From an uncultured Prevotella sp. (GTDB taxonomy: Bacteria; Bacteroidota; Bacteroidia; Bacteroidales; Bacteroidaceae): DNA of 64,000 nt. Within the stretch, counting starts at the first letter, position 1; each line of letters opens with the position of its first letter. Under the pieces are notes generated by a model. That model ran no database searches, was not told the DNA's origin, and saw only the letters and a list, made by a program, of their open reading frames with translations. The DNA is taken from contig CALUGQ010000008.1 of NCBI GenBank assembly GCA_944320235.1, positions 50,017 through 114,016 on the forward strand. The letters are read 5' to 3'. The position numbers and the translations under genes are program-made. Below are positions 9,306 through 18,242 of this stretch, piece by piece.

Positions 9306-12300
9306 TTAGATTCCTACTTTCAATGTAAGTGTGAATTGCTTCGGCATTGGCACGGCCACACCACCCGAATTGGTGAACTCGGGATCCTGTCCGTTGAGCT
9401 TCTTGTCTGCATAGATGAGGAAGAGGTTGGTGGCCTGCAGCTTTAGCGACAGGTTGCTCAGCCTGAGTGACTCGACGATTGACTTCGGGAAGTCGTAGCC
9501 GAGCGATATTTCTTTCATGCGGATGAAGTCGCCCTTGGCTATGCGCTCCGTAGAGTAGTTGTATGCGTTGTATGCGTACGAGAGGTTTGCGTCAAGGTTG
9601 TTCTGGAGCTTGCTTGCGATGACCGGCACAGTGGTGTGCTTCTCGTCGCCAGGCGTGGTCCAGCGGTTGTTGAACTCCTTCGGGGTGGCGGTGAGGTCGT
9701 CGTACTCATTGGAGAATACCGGGTCGAGGCGCACTACGTTGCCAAAAGAGTATGTGATGAACACGTTGAGCGTGAAGTTCTTGTACTTGAACACGTTGCC
9801 GAAGCTACCCATGTCGGTCGGGTCTACGCTGCCCTCATACTTCAGGAAGCCGAGCTTCTCCGGGTCGTTTTCCTGGAAGTAAATGCCAGTGGTCGTGATG
9901 TTGCCGTCCTGGTCGAGGAATGTAGGCAATCCCTCCTCGTTGAGGCCCATGAACGGGATTGAGAAGAGGCTGCGCACAGGATAGCCCTCCATGGCGAAAC
10001 CCGAGCCCGAGACGAGGTCGATGACACGGCTGTTGGTCTTAAGCTCTGTCACCTCGTTGTGGGTATGGCTGTATATGAAGTTTGTGCTCCAGGTAAAGTC
10101 ATCCGTCTTTATGTTCGTGGTTGAGAGCGAAAGCTCCACTCCGCTTGACTTCATGGTGGCGATGTTGCCATACTTCTGCACCTCTCCGCCGGCTCCTGTG
10201 GTAGAGGCGATGCCGATGAGGTCGTAGTTGCGGCGGCTGTATGCGTCGAGCGTGAAGTTGATGCGGTTGTTGAGGAAGCCCATGTCCACGCCGAAGTTGA
10301 ACTCGTGCTTCTTCTCGTAGGTAAGGTCCTCGTTGGCGAGCTGGTAGATGTAAAGCTCGGTCTCCTTCACGTCTGCGAACGGGCGCCAGGGGTTGTCGGC
10401 CATGATGACCACGCGCGAGTTGGTCACGTCTGACGGCCCGCGGTCGGCGGTAAGTGAGTAAGACAGGCGGAACGAGAGGTGCGACATTGCCGGCTGCAGC
10501 TTCTTGAAGAACGGCTCCTCGTGCACGTTCCATGCGCCAGACACGTTCCATGTGGGCAACCAGCGTGCCGAGCGGCTTTTGCCCAAGCGGTTGGTGCCTT
10601 CATAGCGGAACGTTCCGTTGATTGAGTAGCGGCCCTTCCAAGAGTAGGTACCATTTGCAAAGTAGGCGGCGCTGCGCTCGTTGGTGTTGCTCAGCGTGTA
10701 GTAGTCGGTGTTGGTCTCCGAACTTTTCTTGAACACCTCATAGGCCCACGACGGAGTCTCGCCCATGGTGTACTGCATGCCCCAGCCGCGGAACCACGTG
10801 CTGTGGCGCTGCACGCTGTTGATTTCAAGTCCGGCATAGAGGTTCACGATGTGCTCGTCCTCGCCGAACACGTCGTTATACTGCGCCGTGGCGCGGAAGT
10901 CGTAGCCGAACATCCTGTTGTCCGTGCGGTCGAGTATACCGCCGTTGGGCAGCACAGTCACGGGCAGGGCGTATATGTCGTCAGGGTCGGTGTAGAGGTA
11001 GTTGTTGTTGTCGCGTATGGTCGAGGTGCTCATTGCGCGGTAAGCCATTGCCTGGTTCGACTCGTCCTTTATGTTGTGCTCCTGCGTCGTTGCGCTGTAC
11101 TTCACGGCACCGAGAGCGGTCAGCTCCACCTTGGTGATGGGCTTGTAGCTCAGCTTGGCCTGCATGCGGAAGTCTACCACGTTGAGGTCGATGTAGTTGT
11201 TTTCCAGTTCATGGAAGATGTTGAACGGCGCATAGTTGCGGGTGTAGAACTCGTTGGGGTCGAGCGTGCGCGATGTGTTCAAGGCGTAAGAATACGGGTT
11301 GATGTCGAAAGCGCGGCTGACTTCTCCTGAAACGGGGTCGGTCGTTGCGCTGAGCGTTCCCGGGGCTGTCTGCTTGCGGTAAGAAGCGTTGCCGAGGATG
11401 CCGGCGGTGAGCTTCTTGGAGATGTTGTGGTTCACGTTGAAGTTGGCCGTGTAGCGCTCCACCTGGCTCTGCTTCGTCCATCCTGGGTCATACATGGCGC
11501 TGACAGAGGCGTAGTAGTTGCCCTTGTCCGTACCGCCTGACATGCTGACGGAGTGGGTGTGCTGTATGGAGTTGGAGAACAGCTCCTTGAACCAGTTCGT
11601 GTTGCGGTACTCTGCCGAGCGCAGGTAAGCAGCCCTTGCCTCGGGTGTGTTCACGAGGCCGAACTTGCCGGTGGTTTCATTGTAGGTGTTGATGAGTTCG
11701 TACATCTTTCCATACACTCCGCTGTTTGGCGCATTGGCCGTTTCGGCATAATTAAGGTAGCCTTTCTGCTGCAGCTCTTGGTATACCGACATCTGGTCTT
11801 GCGAATTCATGATGTTGAACGTGGAGTACGACGGGATGAGCCTCATGGTGTACTCTCCCGTGTAGCTGATGTGCGACTGCCCGGCCTTTCCTTTTTTCGT
11901 CGTGACGACAATCACGCCGGCCATGGCACGCGCACCATATATAGATGTGGCTGAACCATCCTTAAGTATCTGGAAGCTCTCGATGTCGTCGGAGTTCAAC
12001 CCGGCGATGGCAGAACTGATGAGGGTGTTCGCATCTCCAGAAGAGAGTTGGTCGGCGCTCACGTCCACCACGTCTTCCATTATCACGCCGTCAACCACCC
12101 ACAGTGGCTTCGAGCTTCCGTAAATGGAGGTGGCGCCGCGAACGCGAATCTTCGGGGCGGTACCGAACGTACCCGACACGTTCTGCACAGACACACCGGC
12201 GGCGCGGCCCTCAAGCGAGCGGCTGATGTCGGCCATACCGTCAATCTTGGCATTGCCTGCATCGATTTTCGTGGTAGAACCGGTGAAGAGGCGTTTGTCC

Positions 12301-12629
12301 ACCTTCTGCATTCCGGTGACCACTACCTCGTCGACCACGTGGGCCGAGCTTTCGAGCGTCACCTTCATCCCAGGCTTTGCGGTGACGGTCTGTGGCTTCA
12401 TGCCGACATAACTTATCACAAGTTTCTTGCCGGCAGGCACGGAGAGCGTGAAAACGCCGTCCATGTTGGTCGTCGTGCCGGTCTTGGTCCCCTCGACCAT
12501 GACCGTGGCACCGATGACCGGCAGCCCGTCTTCCTGAGATATTACGGTTCCTGTAACTTTTGTTTGGGCAAATGCCACGCCCATGGACAGGAGCAGGCAC
12601 GCCAAAAGCATAGTTAATCTTCTTTCCAT
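9306..12629 (-). CDS. SusC/RagA family TonB-dependent outer-membrane transporter
   Basis: The start at 12629 gives a signal peptide (MERRLTMLLACLLLSMGVAFA, then Q). A carboxypeptidase-D-like domain follows (KVTGTVISQEDGLPVIGATV). Next come the plug domain with VVVTGMQK and SIYGARAMAGVIVVTTKKGK, and a large beta barrel ending in FTLTLKVGI. The product is about 1107 residues, normal for SusC. An upstream in-frame extension of 20 residues is disfavoured because it would precede the signal peptide. It uses TonB energy to import the ligand bound by the SusD partner. It is the first gene of the operon, with a promoter at 12677-12706. Confidence 0.95.
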   Translation of the reverse strand: MERRLTMLLACLLLSMGVAFAQTKVTGTVISQEDGLPVIGATVMVEGTKTGTTTNMDGVFTLSVPAGKKLVISYVGMKPQTVTAKPGMKVTLESSAHVVDEVVVTGMQKVDKRLFTGSTTKIDAGNAKIDGMADISRSLEGRAAGVSVQNVSGTFGTAPKIRVRGATSIYGSSKPLWVVDGVIMEDVVDVSADQLSSGDANTLISSAIAGLNSDDIESFQILKDGSATSIYGARAMAGVIVVTTKKGKAGQSHISYTGEYTMRLIPSYSTFNIMNSQDQMSVYQELQQKGYLNYAETANAPNSGVYGKMYELINTYNETTGKFGLVNTPEARAAYLRSAEYRNTNWFKELFSNSIQHTHSVSMSGGTDKGNYYASVSAMYDPGWTKQSQVERYTANFNVNHNISKKLTAGILGNASYRKQTAPGTLSATTDPVSGEVSRAFDINPYSYALNTSRTLDPNEFYTRNYAPFNIFHELENNYIDLNVVDFRMQAKLSYKPITKVELTALGAVKYSATTQEHNIKDESNQAMAYRAMSTSTIRDNNNYLYTDPDDIYALPVTVLPNGGILDRTDNRMFGYDFRATAQYNDVFGEDEHIVNLYAGLEINSVQRHSTWFRGWGMQYTMGETPSWAYEVFKKSSETNTDYYTLSNTNERSAAYFANGTYSWKGRYSINGTFRYEGTNRLGKSRSARWLPTWNVSGAWNVHEEPFFKKLQPAMSHLSFRLSYSLTADRGPSDVTNSRVVIMADNPWRPFADVKETELYIYQLANEDLTYEKKHEFNFGVDMGFLNNRINFTLDAYSRRNYDLIGIASTTGAGGEVQKYGNIATMKSSGVELSLSTTNIKTDDFTWSTNFIYSHTHNEVTELKTNSRVIDLVSGSGFAMEGYPVRSLFSIPFMGLNEEGLPTFLDQDGNITTTGIYFQENDPEKLGFLKYEGSVDPTDMGSFGNVFKYKNFTLNVFITYSFGNVVRLDPVFSNEYDDLTATPKEFNNRWTTPGDEKHTTVPVIASKLQNNLDANLSYAYNAYNYSTERIAKGDFIRMKEISLGYDFPKSIVESLRLSNLSLKLQATNLFLIYADKKLNGQDPEFTNSGGVAVPMPKQFTLTLKVGI

Positions 12630-12676
12630 AAATACTCTCTTCTTTACTAAATTTACTATTATAACATTACAACCTG

Positions 12677-12706
12677 CAAAATTAAACAAAATTATTCAGC
12701 CTACAA
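12677..12706 (-). promoter_or_regulatory. Promoter of the SusC/SusD operon
   Basis: On the minus strand a TTG (12706-12704) is followed by 19 bases and TAATTTTG (12684-12677), a good match to the Bacteroidetes promoter. A second TAATTTTG lies 10 bases upstream (12694-12687). The expected transcript starts near 12670, giving a leader of about 40 bases before the SusC start. Confidence 0.6.
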
Positions 12707-12983
12707 CACAAACAACTAAAAAAATCGAATATTTAACTTATTGCTTTCACCAAAAGCCAAAAGTGCGAGCACTTTTATTTCCAAATTGAAGAAAATGCCT
12801 TAAAATGGTTTACAGTTTGAAAATGAAATGGGTGTACTGGAAACATCATATAATATGCAACATTATGCACACCGTACGCCGGAATCGTATTTTTATGCAG
12901 CCGGGGGCAAGGCTTGCGCCCATGCTTGCAGCCCTGTCTGCCGCCCAGCCGCCCGCTCCCAGGCGACAGGCAGCGGCATCTGC

Positions 12984-13150
12984 GCTGGTGCCAGACTTTC
13001 AGCGTGTTGCAAAACGTGCTGTTTCGCACTCTGAAACTGGCAGTATTGGCGGCCGCAACGGGCCGTTTCGCATCGCAAAACGGCCGCCACTCGCGGGATG
13101 CGCCGTTGCCACCGGCCTGCCCGGAGCCTTTCACCTTATTATATATATGC
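12984..13150 (+). repeat. 22-bp palindrome array, copy A
   Basis: Four 13-bp cores start at 13012, 13034, 13056 and 13078, exactly 22 bases apart. The first is AAACGTGCTGTTT and the third CAACGGGCCGTTT; 9-base spacers such as CGCATCGCA separate them. A head-like stretch (CCAGACTTTCAGCG) precedes the array and an AT-rich tail follows near 13136-13150. It fills most of the 670-base gap between the coiled-coil lipoprotein gene and the SusC gene. I see no gene in the rest of that gap. Confidence 0.75.
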
Positions 13151-13246
13151 AAGCGGAATGGCCAACGCTATGTTAGCGAGCCTGGAAAGAGCTGCCATGA
13201 AGCCCCTACTCCCGGCCGGACATTCCGTGAAAGGGCTGCCATGCAC

Positions 13247-13274
13247 AAAAAAAGGCAGCCCGCGAAAGGCTGCC
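13247..13274 (-). terminator. Rho-independent terminator after the coiled-coil lipoprotein gene
   Basis: On the minus strand GGCAGCC and GGCTGCC form a 7-bp stem around TTTCGCG, followed by seven T residues. It lies 26 bases beyond the stop of the lipoprotein gene. Confidence 0.8.
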
Positions 13275-13299
13275 TGCTTGAAAAAGGCTTTGGTCTGCG

Positions 13300-14154
13300 T
13301 CATTTTACAAGTATGACGAGATACTTGCTCGTGCTCCAGAACGACTGCGGGTTGGTTATGCGCAGCACGTACTGCTTGTTGGCATCGCTCTGCAGGGTGT
13401 AGCTTCCCGACGGGTGTGAGGTAAGCATCTTGGCCGAGCGCGAGTAGAGCTTTATCTCCTTGGTCACGCGTATGTCTATCTTCGTGAAGTAGTCGCGGTT
13501 GAAGTTTGACTGGAGCACCTTGCCGTCAACGAGTATGCGCTGCTCCTTCAGCTCGCTCCTGGTGCCGAACACGTACCACGCCGAGTGTATCTGCTGGTCT
13601 TGCGAGTTGATGGTCTGCGTCTTCCGGTCGCCCTCAGCGGTCAGGTTGCTGACATTGGTGTTGAGGTTGGCTATCTTCTCGTCGAGGTCCATGATGTGTA
13701 TGTCCTTGGCGTCAAGCTCGGCGCGCAACTGCTGTATCTGCTGGTCTTTCTCCTCCATCTGCTTCGTGAGGTTGTCGATGGTGCGCTGCAGCTGCTCGCC
13801 CTTTATCGTGCCCTCGCGCAACTGGCGCTGGAGCTTGGCTATGAGCTCGCGGTTCTGCTTCATGGTCGACTGTATGAACTGCATGTTCTCGCGTATGCGC
13901 TGCTCGCGGTTGCTGCCCTCGCCCTGCTTGGCGAGGCTGAGGCGGCCTTCGGCCTCGTTGATTTCGCGGAAACCCTCCTCTATCTCGTTCACCGTCGACA
14001 TGAGGTCGTTGATCTCATTGTCTTTCTGCGCAATGACCTGCGTCAGCGAGTCACGCTGCTGAGCGGCCATCAAGTCGGCCTTGGAGTTGCCCTGCTTGCA
14101 AGCGGCAAAGGCCAGCAGGCACATTCCTGCAAACAATATTTTCTTCATATTCAT
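13300..14154 (-). CDS. Coiled-coil lipoprotein of unknown function
   Basis: The start at 14154 (ATG overlapping the rsmI stop as ATGA) gives 284 residues; a second ATG at 14148 is possible. The lipobox is LAFAAC. Residues ~25-190 form a long heptad-rich coiled coil with many Glu, Gln, Asp and Lys residues (for example NLTKQMEEKDQQIQQLRAEL). A compact C-terminal domain (~190-284) follows. A longer reading frame extends upstream, but that part is antisense-like sequence over rsmI. Probably an envelope scaffold or stalk; no enzyme motif is seen. Confidence 0.8.
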   Translation of the reverse strand: MNMKKILFAGMCLLAFAACKQGNSKADLMAAQQRDSLTQVIAQKDNEINDLMSTVNEIEEGFREINEAEGRLSLAKQGEGSNREQRIRENMQFIQSTMKQNRELIAKLQRQLREGTIKGEQLQRTIDNLTKQMEEKDQQIQQLRAELDAKDIHIMDLDEKIANLNTNVSNLTAEGDRKTQTINSQDQQIHSAWYVFGTRSELKEQRILVDGKVLQSNFNRDYFTKIDIRVTKEIKLYSRSAKMLTSHPSGSYTLQSDANKQYVLRITNPQSFWSTSKYLVILVK

Positions 14155-14849
14155 TGGGGTTTGGTTTTGTTTTCCTTCTCGTCTGTGCCGGCCACCACCA
14201 CCACTATCTCGCCGCGCGGCGGCGTTGCCTCGAAGTGGGCGGCCAGCTCGGAAAGCGTGCCGCGCACGCTCTCCTCGTGGACCTTCGATATCTCGCGGCA
14301 AACGCAGGCCGCGCGGCCCCCGCCAAAAACCTCGGCCAACTGGCCAAGGAGCTTGCACAGGCGGTAGGGCGACTCGTAGAACACCATCGTGCGCACCTCG
14401 CCCGCAAGAGCCTCGATGCGCGACTGCCGCCCTTTCTTCTGCGGCAGGAAGCCCTCGAACACAAAGCGGTCGCACGGCAGCCCGCTCGCCACCAGTGCCG
14501 GCACGAACGCCGTAGGACCGGGCAGGCACTGCACCTCAACGCCGGCCCTGACAGCCTCGCGCACGAGGAAGAAGCCTGGGTCGCTGATGCCCGGCGTGCC
14601 GGCATCGCTGACAAGGGCCACCGTCTCGCCGCTAAGCAGCCGCTGCACCACGGCAGCCGACGTGCCGTGCTCGTTGAACTTGTGGTGCGACATCAAGTGG
14701 TTGCTGATTCCATAGTGCTTCAGCAGCATCCCCGAGGTGCGGGTGTCCTCGGCCAGCACAAGGTCGGCCTCCTTCAATACCCTCACCGCGCGGAAAGTGA
14801 TGTCCTCCATGTTGCCCACCGGGGTGGGAACGACGTAAAGCATACCCAT
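14151..14849 (-). CDS. rsmI: 16S rRNA (cytidine1402-2'-O)-methyltransferase
   Basis: The 232-residue protein starts [20 protein letters not shown] and carries [18 protein letters not shown] and [18 protein letters not shown]. These are the SAM-binding and signature motifs of RsmI. It methylates the 2'-O of C1402 in 16S rRNA, together with RsmH. The size is slightly shorter than the E. coli protein but normal for Bacteroidetes. The start at 14849 is chosen because a strong promoter -7 box ends only 8 bases before it, so longer versions would start upstream of transcription. The stop overlaps the next lipoprotein gene (ATGA). Confidence 0.93.
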   Translation of the reverse strand: MGMLYVVPTPVGNMEDITFRAVRVLKEADLVLAEDTRTSGMLLKHYGISNHLMSHHKFNEHGTSAAVVQRLLSGETVALVSDAGTPGISDPGFFLVREAVRAGVEVQCLPGPTAFVPALVASGLPCDRFVFEGFLPQKKGRQSRIEALAGEVRTMVFYESPYRLCKLLGQLAEVFGGGRAACVCREISKVHEESVRGTLSELAAHFEATPPRGEIVVVVAGTDEKENKTKPQ

Positions 14850-14857
14850 ATTATCTG

Positions 14858-14888
14858 CAAATGTAACGATTTGTTCCTTACGGCCAAA
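14858..14888 (-). promoter_or_regulatory. rsmI promoter, predicting a leaderless mRNA
   Basis: On the minus strand TTTG (14888-14885), a 19-base gap and TACATTTG (14865-14858) match the consensus fully. Only 8 bases separate the -7 box from the ATG at 14849, so the transcript would start at or within a few bases of the start codon. Confidence 0.7.
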
Positions 14889-14904
14889 AAAAAGCGGCAA
14901 AATC

Positions 14905-14936
14905 TTTGCAATTTTTAAAACGTCTTTGTACTTTTG
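14905..14936 (+). promoter_or_regulatory. tdk promoter, predicting a leaderless mRNA
   Basis: TTTG (14905-14908), a 20-base gap and TACTTTTG (14929-14936) match the Bacteroidetes consensus. The ATG at 14944 is 7 bases after the box. It diverges from the rsmI promoter, with the two TTTG elements only 16 bases apart. Confidence 0.7.
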
Positions 14937-14943
14937 CCTGCAA

Positions 14944-15543
14944 ATGACAGATAACTTAACAGGGGAGCCACGCCGCCCCGGCAGGATAGAGGTGGTGTGC
15001 GGCTCAATGTTCTCGGGCAAGACCGAAGAACTGATACGCCGACTCAGGCGGGCTGAGTTCGCCAGGCAGCGGGTGGAGATATTCAAGCCTGCAATCGACA
15101 CGCGCTATTCGGAGGAAGACGTCGTGAGCCACGACCGCCACGCCATCCGCTCCACGCCCATCGACTCGTCGGCGCAGATACTGCTCATGGCGTCGGGCAT
15201 CGACGTAGTTGGCATCGACGAGGCGCAGTTCTTCGACGACGGGCTGCCCGAAGTGTGCAACCAGCTGGCCTACCGCGGAACGAGGGTCATCGTGGCAGGG
15301 CTCGACATGGACTTCCGCGGCGCACCGTTCGGGCCCATGCCCGCACTGTGCGCCATAGCCGATGACGTTACCAAGGTCCACGCCATCTGCGTGCGCTGCG
15401 GCGCGCTGGCCTACGTGAGCCACCGCACAGTGGCAGGCGACAAGCGCGTGATGCTCGGCGAAACGGAGCAATACGAGCCGCTGTGCCGCGAATGCTACCA
15501 GAAAGCCACCGCCGAAGCCGCTGAGGCCAGGCACACACATTAA
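14944..15543 (+). CDS. tdk: Thymidine kinase
   Basis: The 199-residue protein has Walker [11 protein letters not shown] near residue 20, the Walker B-like [11 protein letters not shown], and a C-terminal zinc site of two pairs (CVRCG and CRECY). These define type II thymidine kinase. It phosphorylates thymidine to dTMP for nucleotide salvage in the cytoplasm. The start at 14944 (MTDNLTGE) is preferred to an upstream TTG at 14926, which lies inside the promoter. It is followed after 20 bases by the permease gene, probably in the same transcript. Confidence 0.95.
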   Translation: MTDNLTGEPRRPGRIEVVCGSMFSGKTEELIRRLRRAEFARQRVEIFKPAIDTRYSEEDVVSHDRHAIRSTPIDSSAQILLMASGIDVVGIDEAQFFDDGLPEVCNQLAYRGTRVIVAGLDMDFRGAPFGPMPALCAIADDVTKVHAICVRCGALAYVSHRTVAGDKRVMLGETEQYEPLCRECYQKATAEAAEARHTH

Positions 15544-15563
15544 TATATAAAAGACAAGGAATC

Positions 15564-16730
15564 ATGTTCGAAAAGACCATAACGTTCGACAAATTCGTCA
15601 GAGGCATGCTCGCAGCGCTGCTGGCGGCGGCAATACTTTACGTGCTCAACTACCTCAGCAGCGTGCTGCTGCCGTTCTTCGTGGCATGGCTGCTCGCCTA
15701 CCTCATCTACCCCATCGTGAAGTTCGTGCAATACCGCCTCCACGTGCCGGGCAGGGTGCTGTCGATAATAGTCACAGTGGTGTTCCTTGCCGCCGTGACA
15801 GGAGGCATTGTGTACCTCATCATCCCGCCAATGCTCGACCAGTTCGAGAAGCTGGGCGGCCTCGTCACGCGCTACCTGCACGAAAAGACCCACATAAGCA
15901 ACTTCCCACTGGCCATAAGGACATGGATAGAGGCCAACAGCCAGAGCATACAAGACATATTCCGCGACACCGACGTGAAGAAGGCGCTCAGCGACACGAT
16001 GCCGAAGCTCTTCTCCGTCATCGGGCAGACGGCCAACGTGATAATAAGCATCGTGGCATCGCTCATCACCCTGCTCTACCTCTTCTTCATACTGCTAGAC
16101 TACGAGAAGCTGGCCGACGGCTTCATAAGGATATTCCCGCCGAAAAGCCGCCCTTTCTGGCAGTCGCTCATCAGCGACGTGGAGCACGAGCTCAACAGCT
16201 ACATCCGCGGGCAGAGCCTCGTGGCGCTGTGCATAGGCATCCTGTTCTGCATCGGCTTCACCATAATAGACTTCCCCATGGCCATCGGCCTTGGCATAAT
16301 GATAGGCATAATGAGCCTTATCCCATACGTGCACGGCCTGGCCCTGATACCCATGGTGTTCCTCTCGCTGCTAAAGGCAGCCGACACGGGGCAGAACTTC
16401 TGGATAATCCTCGCGTCGGCCGTGGGCGTGTTCGTCGTGGTGCAACTCATCACCGACATGATACTCACCCCGAAGATAATGGGAAAGGCAATGGGCCTCA
16501 ACCCGGCCGTGCTCCTGCTGTCGCTGTCCGTGTGGGGCGCGCTGCTCGGATTCATCGGCCTGATCATCGCCCTGCCGCTCACGACGCTGATAATCGCCTA
16601 CTACCAACGCTACGTCACCAAAGAGGCCGGAAGCAAAGGCACACAAAAAGCAATACAAAAGGCAAAACCGGCTGTAAAGGGCTGTGCAAGCCCTGCAAAC
16701 GAAGATATTGCCGAAAAACAGCAAGAATAA
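15564..16730 (+). CDS. AI-2E family transporter (PerM/YhhT-like permease)
   Basis: This 388-residue membrane protein has about eight hydrophobic segments, beginning FVRGMLAALLAAAILYVLNY. It has a soluble section around residues 95-150 and a conserved late region (ITDMILTPKIMGKAMGLNP, then LLLSLSVWGALLG). That layout is typical of the AI-2 exporter family. The name does not fix the substrate: members include AI-2 exporters and Na+/H+ antiporters. The C-terminal 35 residues are Lys-rich and cytoplasmic. It follows tdk by 20 bases. Confidence 0.88.
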   Translation: MFEKTITFDKFVRGMLAALLAAAILYVLNYLSSVLLPFFVAWLLAYLIYPIVKFVQYRLHVPGRVLSIIVTVVFLAAVTGGIVYLIIPPMLDQFEKLGGLVTRYLHEKTHISNFPLAIRTWIEANSQSIQDIFRDTDVKKALSDTMPKLFSVIGQTANVIISIVASLITLLYLFFILLDYEKLADGFIRIFPPKSRPFWQSLISDVEHELNSYIRGQSLVALCIGILFCIGFTIIDFPMAIGLGIMIGIMSLIPYVHGLALIPMVFLSLLKAADTGQNFWIILASAVGVFVVVQLITDMILTPKIMGKAMGLNPAVLLLSLSVWGALLGFIGLIIALPLTTLIIAYYQRYVTKEAGSKGTQKAIQKAKPAVKGCASPANEDIAEKQQE

Positions 16731-16762
16731 TTTGGCCGTTTCAAAAAAACATCGTACCTTTG
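16731..16762 (+). promoter_or_regulatory. tRNA-Lys promoter
   Basis: TTTG (16731-16734), 20 bases and TACCTTTG (16755-16762) form a near-perfect Bacteroidetes promoter about 38 bases upstream of the tRNA. The TTTG begins at the first base after the permease stop codon. Confidence 0.75.
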
Positions 16763-16799
16763 CACTCGCTTTCGGACGATGCGTCCGTCAAAAGCGGAC

Positions 16800-16875
16800 G
16801 ATCCGCTAGCTCAGCTGGTAGAGCACAACACTTTTAATGTTGGGGTCTTGGGTTCGAGCCCCAAGCGGATCACCA
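16800..16875 (+). tRNA. tRNA-Lys (anticodon TTT), CCA encoded
   Basis: The cloverleaf is complete. The acceptor stem GATCCGC pairs with GCGGATC, the D arm contains AGCTCAGCTGGTAGAGC, and the anticodon stem CAACA/TGTTG has loop CTTTTAA with anticodon TTT. The T loop is GGTTCGAGCCC. The discriminator is A and CCA is encoded at 16873-16875. A terminator follows directly. Confidence 0.97.
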
Positions 16876-16879
16876 AAGG

Positions 16880-16913
16880 GAGGCTTTCAGAGATGAAGGC
16901 CTCTTTTCTTTTT
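16880..16913 (+). terminator. Terminator after tRNA-Lys
   Basis: GAGGC (16880-16884) pairs with GCCTC (16899-16903) and is followed by TTTTCTTTTT, 5 bases beyond the tRNA 3' end. Confidence 0.7.
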
Positions 16914-17285
16914 AATTCGCACAATGTCGCAGGCATTCAACAGGCTGCGCCTTTCTTGGAACAGCGTTGTGAACCGCAAAAAGGGCTGGCCGTTACGGGG
17001 ATGCCGCAACCACCTGCCCGACAAGTCACGGCGCAGCCTTCGGTTTTTGCAGGCCCGTTCCCGTTCTTTGCCACGGCATCCATGCATTCCAACGCACGCA
17101 AGGCGATGCCGAGGCACGGGCTGCGCGCAGGCAAGGGCGCACAGGCCGGCTGAGGCCCAATGCGATTGGGGCAATACATACGCTACAGCCGCCAAAGCTT
17201 GGGCTGAAGCTTTGGCGGCTGTCTTTGCCATTGCAAAGCCCGAGGCTGAAAAAGCCGGAGGCCGGCAGGCACACGGGGTGCCGCC
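16914..17285. other. Intergenic spacer with one strong hairpin
   Basis: No convincing gene is present. Short open frames here lack family features. The notable element is a perfect 13-bp stem, CAGCCGCCAAAGC at 17186-17198 with its complement at 17209-17221 and a 10-base loop. It sits 65 bases downstream of the minus-strand GT2 gene and may end its transcript, but there is no clear T run on either strand. Confidence 0.5.
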
Positions 17286-18239
17286 CTACTCGCCCTCGCC
17301 TCCGAGCACTTCTTTTATGTTGTAGAGCGGACGGCGCTTCACCTCCTTGTAAATCTTGCCTATATACGCACCGACAACGCCGATGGAGACGAGCACCATG
17401 CCGCCTACGAACCACACGCTGAGTATCAGCGACGACCAGCCGGGCACGGCCGTGCCGGCCATGATGGCGTGGACGACGTAAATGCCGATGGCAAGGCTTA
17501 TGAGCAGGAAGGCGACCCCGAGCCACAGGATGCAGTATATGGGCTTGACGGAGAACGAGGTTATGCCGTCGAGGGCAAGGGCGAGCATCTTGGCAAGCGT
17601 GTACTTTGAATGGCCGGCGCGCCGCTCGCTTATCACGTCGTCCACCGTAGTGGAGTCCAAGCCTATCAGAGGTATGAGCCCGCGCAGGTAGAGGTTGCTC
17701 TCCTTATAGCCCGAAAGCATCTGCAAGGCGCGGCGGCTCATGAGGCGGAAGTCGGCGTGGTTGAACACGCTCTCCACGCCCATCTTGGCCTGGAGCTTGT
17801 AGAACGCCACGGCCGAGAGACGCTTCAAGAGCGGGTCGGCCGTGCGTTGCACCTTCACCCCGTACACGATGTCATACCCACGGGCATAGTCGTCGACCAT
17901 CTTCGGTATGGCCCGGAGGTCGTCCTGCAGGTCGGCGTCGATGGTTATCACGGCGTCGGCCCAGTCCTTGGCTGCCATCATGCCGGCCATGATGGCAGCC
18001 TGGTGGCCCACGTTGCGCGCAAGGTTAAGGCCGCGCACGCGCTTGTCGGCCCCGTGAAGCTGCGAGATTATCTCCCACGTGCGGTCGCGGCTGCCGTCGT
18101 TGACAAAGAGCATGAAGCTGGCGGGGCTTATCCTGCCCTCGGCCACCATGCTGTCGAGCAGCTTGCCAAGGCGGCTTGCCGACTCGCCGAGCACCTCCTC
18201 TTCATTGTAGCAGGGCGATACGATGGCTAACTTTACCAT
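17286..18239 (-). CDS. GT2 glycosyltransferase, GtrB/ArnC-like membrane type
   Basis: The 317-residue protein opens LAIVSPCYNEEEVL and has FVNDGSRDRTWEI, ITIDADLQDD and a late QAKMGVESVFNHADFRLMSRRAL motif. Two transmembrane segments occupy residues ~230-255 and ~265-290. This is the polyisoprenyl-phosphate hexosyltransferase layout (GtrB, ArnC, DPM1-like). It transfers a sugar from a nucleotide donor to undecaprenyl phosphate at the inner face of the membrane. It lies 3 bases after the deacetylase gene and belongs to the surface-polysaccharide cluster. Confidence 0.9.
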   Translation of the reverse strand: MVKLAIVSPCYNEEEVLGESASRLGKLLDSMVAEGRISPASFMLFVNDGSRDRTWEIISQLHGADKRVRGLNLARNVGHQAAIMAGMMAAKDWADAVITIDADLQDDLRAIPKMVDDYARGYDIVYGVKVQRTADPLLKRLSAVAFYKLQAKMGVESVFNHADFRLMSRRALQMLSGYKESNLYLRGLIPLIGLDSTTVDDVISERRAGHSKYTLAKMLALALDGITSFSVKPIYCILWLGVAFLLISLAIGIYVVHAIMAGTAVPGWSSLILSVWFVGGMVLVSIGVVGAYIGKIYKEVKRRPLYNIKEVLGGEGE

Positions 18240-18242
18240 AAA

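Noticed and set aside
12775-13402. Several overlapping open frames around array A that encode small Cys/Arg-rich peptides
   Set aside because: The frames run through the 22-bp array and share peptides like PFCDAKRPV only because the repeat is read in three frames. No start, codon or family support.
13300-14529. Longer (409-residue) version of the coiled-coil lipoprotein
   Set aside because: The first 125 residues are translated from the strand opposite the rsmI frame signals; a lipobox is placed correctly only from the start at 14154.
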